The notes beneath the pieces are model-generated. The model was not told the origin of the DNA, did no database searches, and worked only from the letters and a program-made list of their open reading frames with translations. 6,362 bases of DNA from JAQGMJ01 sp036271855. GTDB lineage: Bacteria; Pseudomonadota; Gammaproteobacteria; Burkholderiales; JAEUOS01. Both the position numbers and the translations under genes were made by a program. This document shows positions 5,206 through 6,362 of this stretch, one piece after another. The DNA is taken from contig DATAZV010000494.1 in the NCBI GenBank assembly GCA_036271855.1, positions 1 through 6,362 of the forward strand, written 5' to 3'. How positions within the stretch are numbered: the first letter of the stretch is position 1; each line of letters starts with the position of its first letter.

Positions 5206-5940
5206 TCAGAACTGCCACACCAGCTGCTGGCCCGTGTAAACACAAGGCACTTTCAGCGCGTGGAACCATTGCAGCGCCAGGTGGCCGCGGCCGATCGGCC
5301 GTTTTGCGCCGGCCCCGGTTTCATTGAAGTGATCGTTGATCGCCACGATCGAGCCCTCGCGCAGGCAGGCCTGTGCCGAGATCAGCTCGCGCGCATGGCG
5401 CCTGGCCGTGGGAAAGGGATAGGCCGGATCAAACTCCAGCGAGTCCAGGTAGAGCAGGTCGATCTGCGGCGGGTTCTCCGCGTCCGCCATCTGCTCCAGC
5501 CAGGCCGCCGGCTCCGCGCTGTGCGCCTGCACCGTGTCGCCACAGGCGGTGTGGATCACCCCGGCAACGGCGGGGTCGGCATCGACGCTGTGGATCTGGC
5601 AGGGATGAAAGGCGCTGAACGCCCGCCACAGCAGGGTGCTCTGGCCGATGCCCGGCCAGTCGCCGATGCGGGTCGCGCAGCCGGCCTCGACGATCAGCAC
5701 TGGCCGGCCCAGCGCGCGGCAGCGCGCCTCCAGCAACTCGAGCACCACGCCCATGCCGCCGGCACGATGCGCCAGCAGCGGCTCGAACTGCTCGCGGTAC
5801 AGCGGCAGGAAGGAAGCGCCCGGTGCCGGCGCCGTCGGCGCCGCGGCGCTGCGTTTGAAAACAAATTCAGGCATGGTTTGCATGGGATGCGGCGGGCCTG
5901 TAAGGGCTGCTCTTGTGTCGGCAAAAAATAATGTCGGCAA
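5206..5940 (-). CDS. Class I SAM-dependent methyltransferase-like protein
   Basis: Residues here are numbered from the Met encoded at 5883-5881. A Rossmann-type core is visible. Strand 1 with a long glycine loop, LIVEAGCATRIGDWPGIGQST (63-83), contains E66, G68 and the later G-x-G. The acidic end of strand 2 is VDADP (100-104). LLYLDSLEF (143-151) matches the strand-4 region, and GSIVAINDHF (177-186) matches strand 5. The extended loop resembles methyltransferase-like proteins found in glycan and natural-product clusters; the substrate is unknown. The start is chosen as TTG at 5940-5938, because AGGAGG (5952-5947) precedes it by 6 nt, giving 244 residues. ATG 5883 (225 residues) and ATG 5874 lack any Shine-Dalgarno, yet the 19 extra codons have poor codon bias, so 5883 remains a real alternative. 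The gene converges on the catabolic operon and is divergent from the glycosyltransferase, suggesting surface-glycan modification. Confidence 0.75.
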   Translation of the reverse strand: MPTLFFADTRAALTGPPHPMQTMPEFVFKRSAAAPTAPAPGASFLPLYREQFEPLLAHRAGGMGVVLELLEARCRALGRPVLIVEAGCATRIGDWPGIGQSTLLWRAFSAFHPCQIHSVDADPAVAGVIHTACGDTVQAHSAEPAAWLEQMADAENPPQIDLLYLDSLEFDPAYPFPTARRHARELISAQACLREGSIVAINDHFNETGAGAKRPIGRGHLALQWFHALKVPCVYTGQQLVWQF

Positions 5941-5944
5941 AAAA
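5916..5944. repeat. Exact 13-bp direct repeat, 16-bp period
   Basis: TGTCGGCAAAAAA occurs at 5916-5928 and again at 5932-5944, separated by TAA. It lies at the 5' end of the methyltransferase gene, immediately after its strong Shine-Dalgarno on the minus strand, and upstream of the glycosyltransferase. It could be a tandem binding site, or a short duplication by slippage on the A-tracts. Confidence 0.7.
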
Positions 5945-5946
5945 CG

Positions 5947-5952
5947 CCTCCT
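5947..5952 (-). promoter_or_regulatory. Strong Shine-Dalgarno supporting a TTG start
   Basis: The minus strand reads AGGAGG, then six bases CGTTTT, then TTG at 5940, which is in frame with the methyltransferase and has no stop before its ATG at 5883. The other start codons of this gene have no ribosome binding site. Translation from 5940 therefore seems likely, either alone or beside the ATG. Confidence 0.6.
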
Positions 5953-6076
5953 GCATTGTTCTATTGCGATGGCCCGCAAGACAAGGGCCGGTTGACCGAT
6001 TTGTAGGTCTTCGGTGGGTGTGCGCACCGGCAAAGTGCGGAAAATGCACTTTCTTCCGGAGAATAAAAGCAAAAAC
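5953..6076. other. Divergent intergenic region between methyltransferase and glycosyltransferase genes
   Basis: This relatively A/T-rich stretch must contain the promoters of both flanking genes. A TTGACC at 5992-5997 resembles a -35 hexamer on the plus strand, but no convincing -10 follows at 16-18 bp. Two small inverted repeats are visible: GGCCC/GGGCC (5971-5975 and 5985-5989) and CGGTG/CACCG (6012-6016 and 6025-6029). A GGAG at 6058-6061 is the only ribosome-binding candidate for the glycosyltransferase, 15 nt before its ATG. No promoter is assigned with confidence. Confidence 0.4.
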
Positions 6077-6089
6077 ATGGAATGTTTTT
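6071..6089 (+). repeat. Inverted repeat enclosing the glycosyltransferase start codon
   Basis: AAAAACAT (6071-6078) and ATGTTTTT (6082-6089) pair perfectly around the 3-nt loop GGA. The start codon ATG at 6077-6079 lies at the top of the stem. In mRNA the stem is mostly A-U and would be weak, but it could still dampen initiation or make it temperature-sensitive. Confidence 0.55.
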
Positions 6090-6362
6090 TCATCAACCTC
6101 GAGGCCGAGGAAAAGCGCCGGCGCCTGCTGCAGAACAATTTCGACCAGCACAAGCAGCGCGGCTGGTTTCTCACCCGCGTCGCCGCCGTCGACGGCCAGC
6201 GCCTGGCGGCCCGGCCGGTGCAGGGGCGCATCCGCGATGCCGAAAAAACCTGCTTCCTCAGCCACCGCCGCGCCATCGAAGCCTCGCTGGAGGCGCCGGG
6301 CCACGCCCTGATCGTCGAAGACGACGTCATGTTCGGCCCCAGCAGCTGCACCCGCATCGACG
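6077..6362 (+). CDS. Glycosyltransferase family 25 (LPS biosynthesis type), N-terminal part
   Basis: The first 95 residues are present before the window ends. They match the start of family GT25 (Pfam Glyco_transf_25, LgtB/Lex2B-type LPS glycosyltransferases): FFINL (4-8) as the first strand, FLTRVAAVDG (31-40), CFLSHRRAIEASL (59-71), and ALIVEDDVMF (77-86) with the E81-D82-D83 acidic motif expected to bind metal and the nucleotide sugar. The product would add a sugar to lipopolysaccharide or another surface glycan at the cytoplasmic face of the inner membrane. ATG 6077 is preferred because the family's first strand begins only three residues later. The in-frame ATG at 6044 would add 11 residues but has no better Shine-Dalgarno; GGAG at 6058 is rather distant from 6077. 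The gene is divergent from the methyltransferase. Donor and acceptor sugars cannot be read from this part. Confidence 0.87.
   Translation, partial: MECFFINLEAEEKRRRLLQNNFDQHKQRGWFLTRVAAVDGQRLAARPVQGRIRDAEKTCFLSHRRAIEASLEAPGHALIVEDDVMFGPSSCTRID

Noticed and set aside
5152..5931. Plus-strand open frame opposite the methyltransferase.
   Set aside because: Its product is compositionally biased and has no recognisable motif. The opposite strand carries clear methyltransferase-core motifs.
5867..5956. A 29-codon ORF (ATG at 5956) overlapping the methyltransferase start, as a possible leader peptide.
   Set aside because: Its start codon precedes the AGGAGG and has no Shine-Dalgarno of its own. The amino-acid content shows no attenuator-like codon run, and no terminator/antiterminator pair is visible.
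1..6362. CRISPR arrays, insertion sequences, tRNA or rRNA genes, toxin-antitoxin or defence modules.
   Set aside because: No repeat-spacer pattern, transposase motif, terminal inverted repeats with target duplication, cloverleaf or defence domain was seen on either strand.

Overview
The window is high-GC DNA with strongly G/C-ending codons. Its gene set points to a betaproteobacterium of the order Burkholderiales: a Bug/TctC-type periplasmic binding protein sits next to an IclR regulator and MmgE/PrpD and cyclase-family enzymes, a combination common in that order. The family is not resolvable from sequence alone; something Oxalobacteraceae- or Alcaligenaceae-like would be a guess. No mobile element, CRISPR array, tRNA or rRNA was seen.

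Left edge (1-93): a probable 3' tail of a plus-strand gene ends at 43 and converges on the IclR regulator gene (94-879, minus). A GC-rich hairpin lies between them. The 133-bp divergent region (880-1012) holds two copies of one palindrome, GTTCAC-n3-GTGAAC, centred 74 bp apart and flanking back-to-back promoter-like hexamers. This is the best-defined regulatory structure in the window.

Centre (1013-5151): four plus-strand genes run in one direction with gaps of 51, 21 and 38 bp and look like one operon. They encode a 3-hydroxyisobutyrate-dehydrogenase-family NAD(P) oxidoreductase, an MmgE/PrpD-family protein, a metal-dependent cyclase/kynurenine-formamidase-like hydrolase, and a Bug-family solute-binding protein with a signal peptide. 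Together with the regulator they form an inducible uptake-and-catabolism module for an unidentified, probably carboxylated, compound. A plausible logic is periplasmic capture, hydrolytic opening of a cyclic amide or lactone-like bond, a dehydratase/epimerase/decarboxylase-type step, and oxidoreduction of a hydroxyacid or semialdehyde. The order and substrate are inference. No membrane components (TctA/TctB) are in the window.

Right side (5152-6362): the theme changes. A minus-strand SAM-dependent methyltransferase-like gene converges on the operon, with a perfect 10-bp-stem hairpin in the gap. It is divergent from the start of a glycosyltransferase family 25 gene that runs off the right edge. 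These two look like cell-surface glycan genes, unrelated to the catabolic operon. Their shared intergenic region is relatively A/T-rich and contains an exact 13-bp direct repeat, a strong Shine-Dalgarno that argues for a TTG start of the methyltransferase, and a small inverted repeat that buries the glycosyltransferase start codon.
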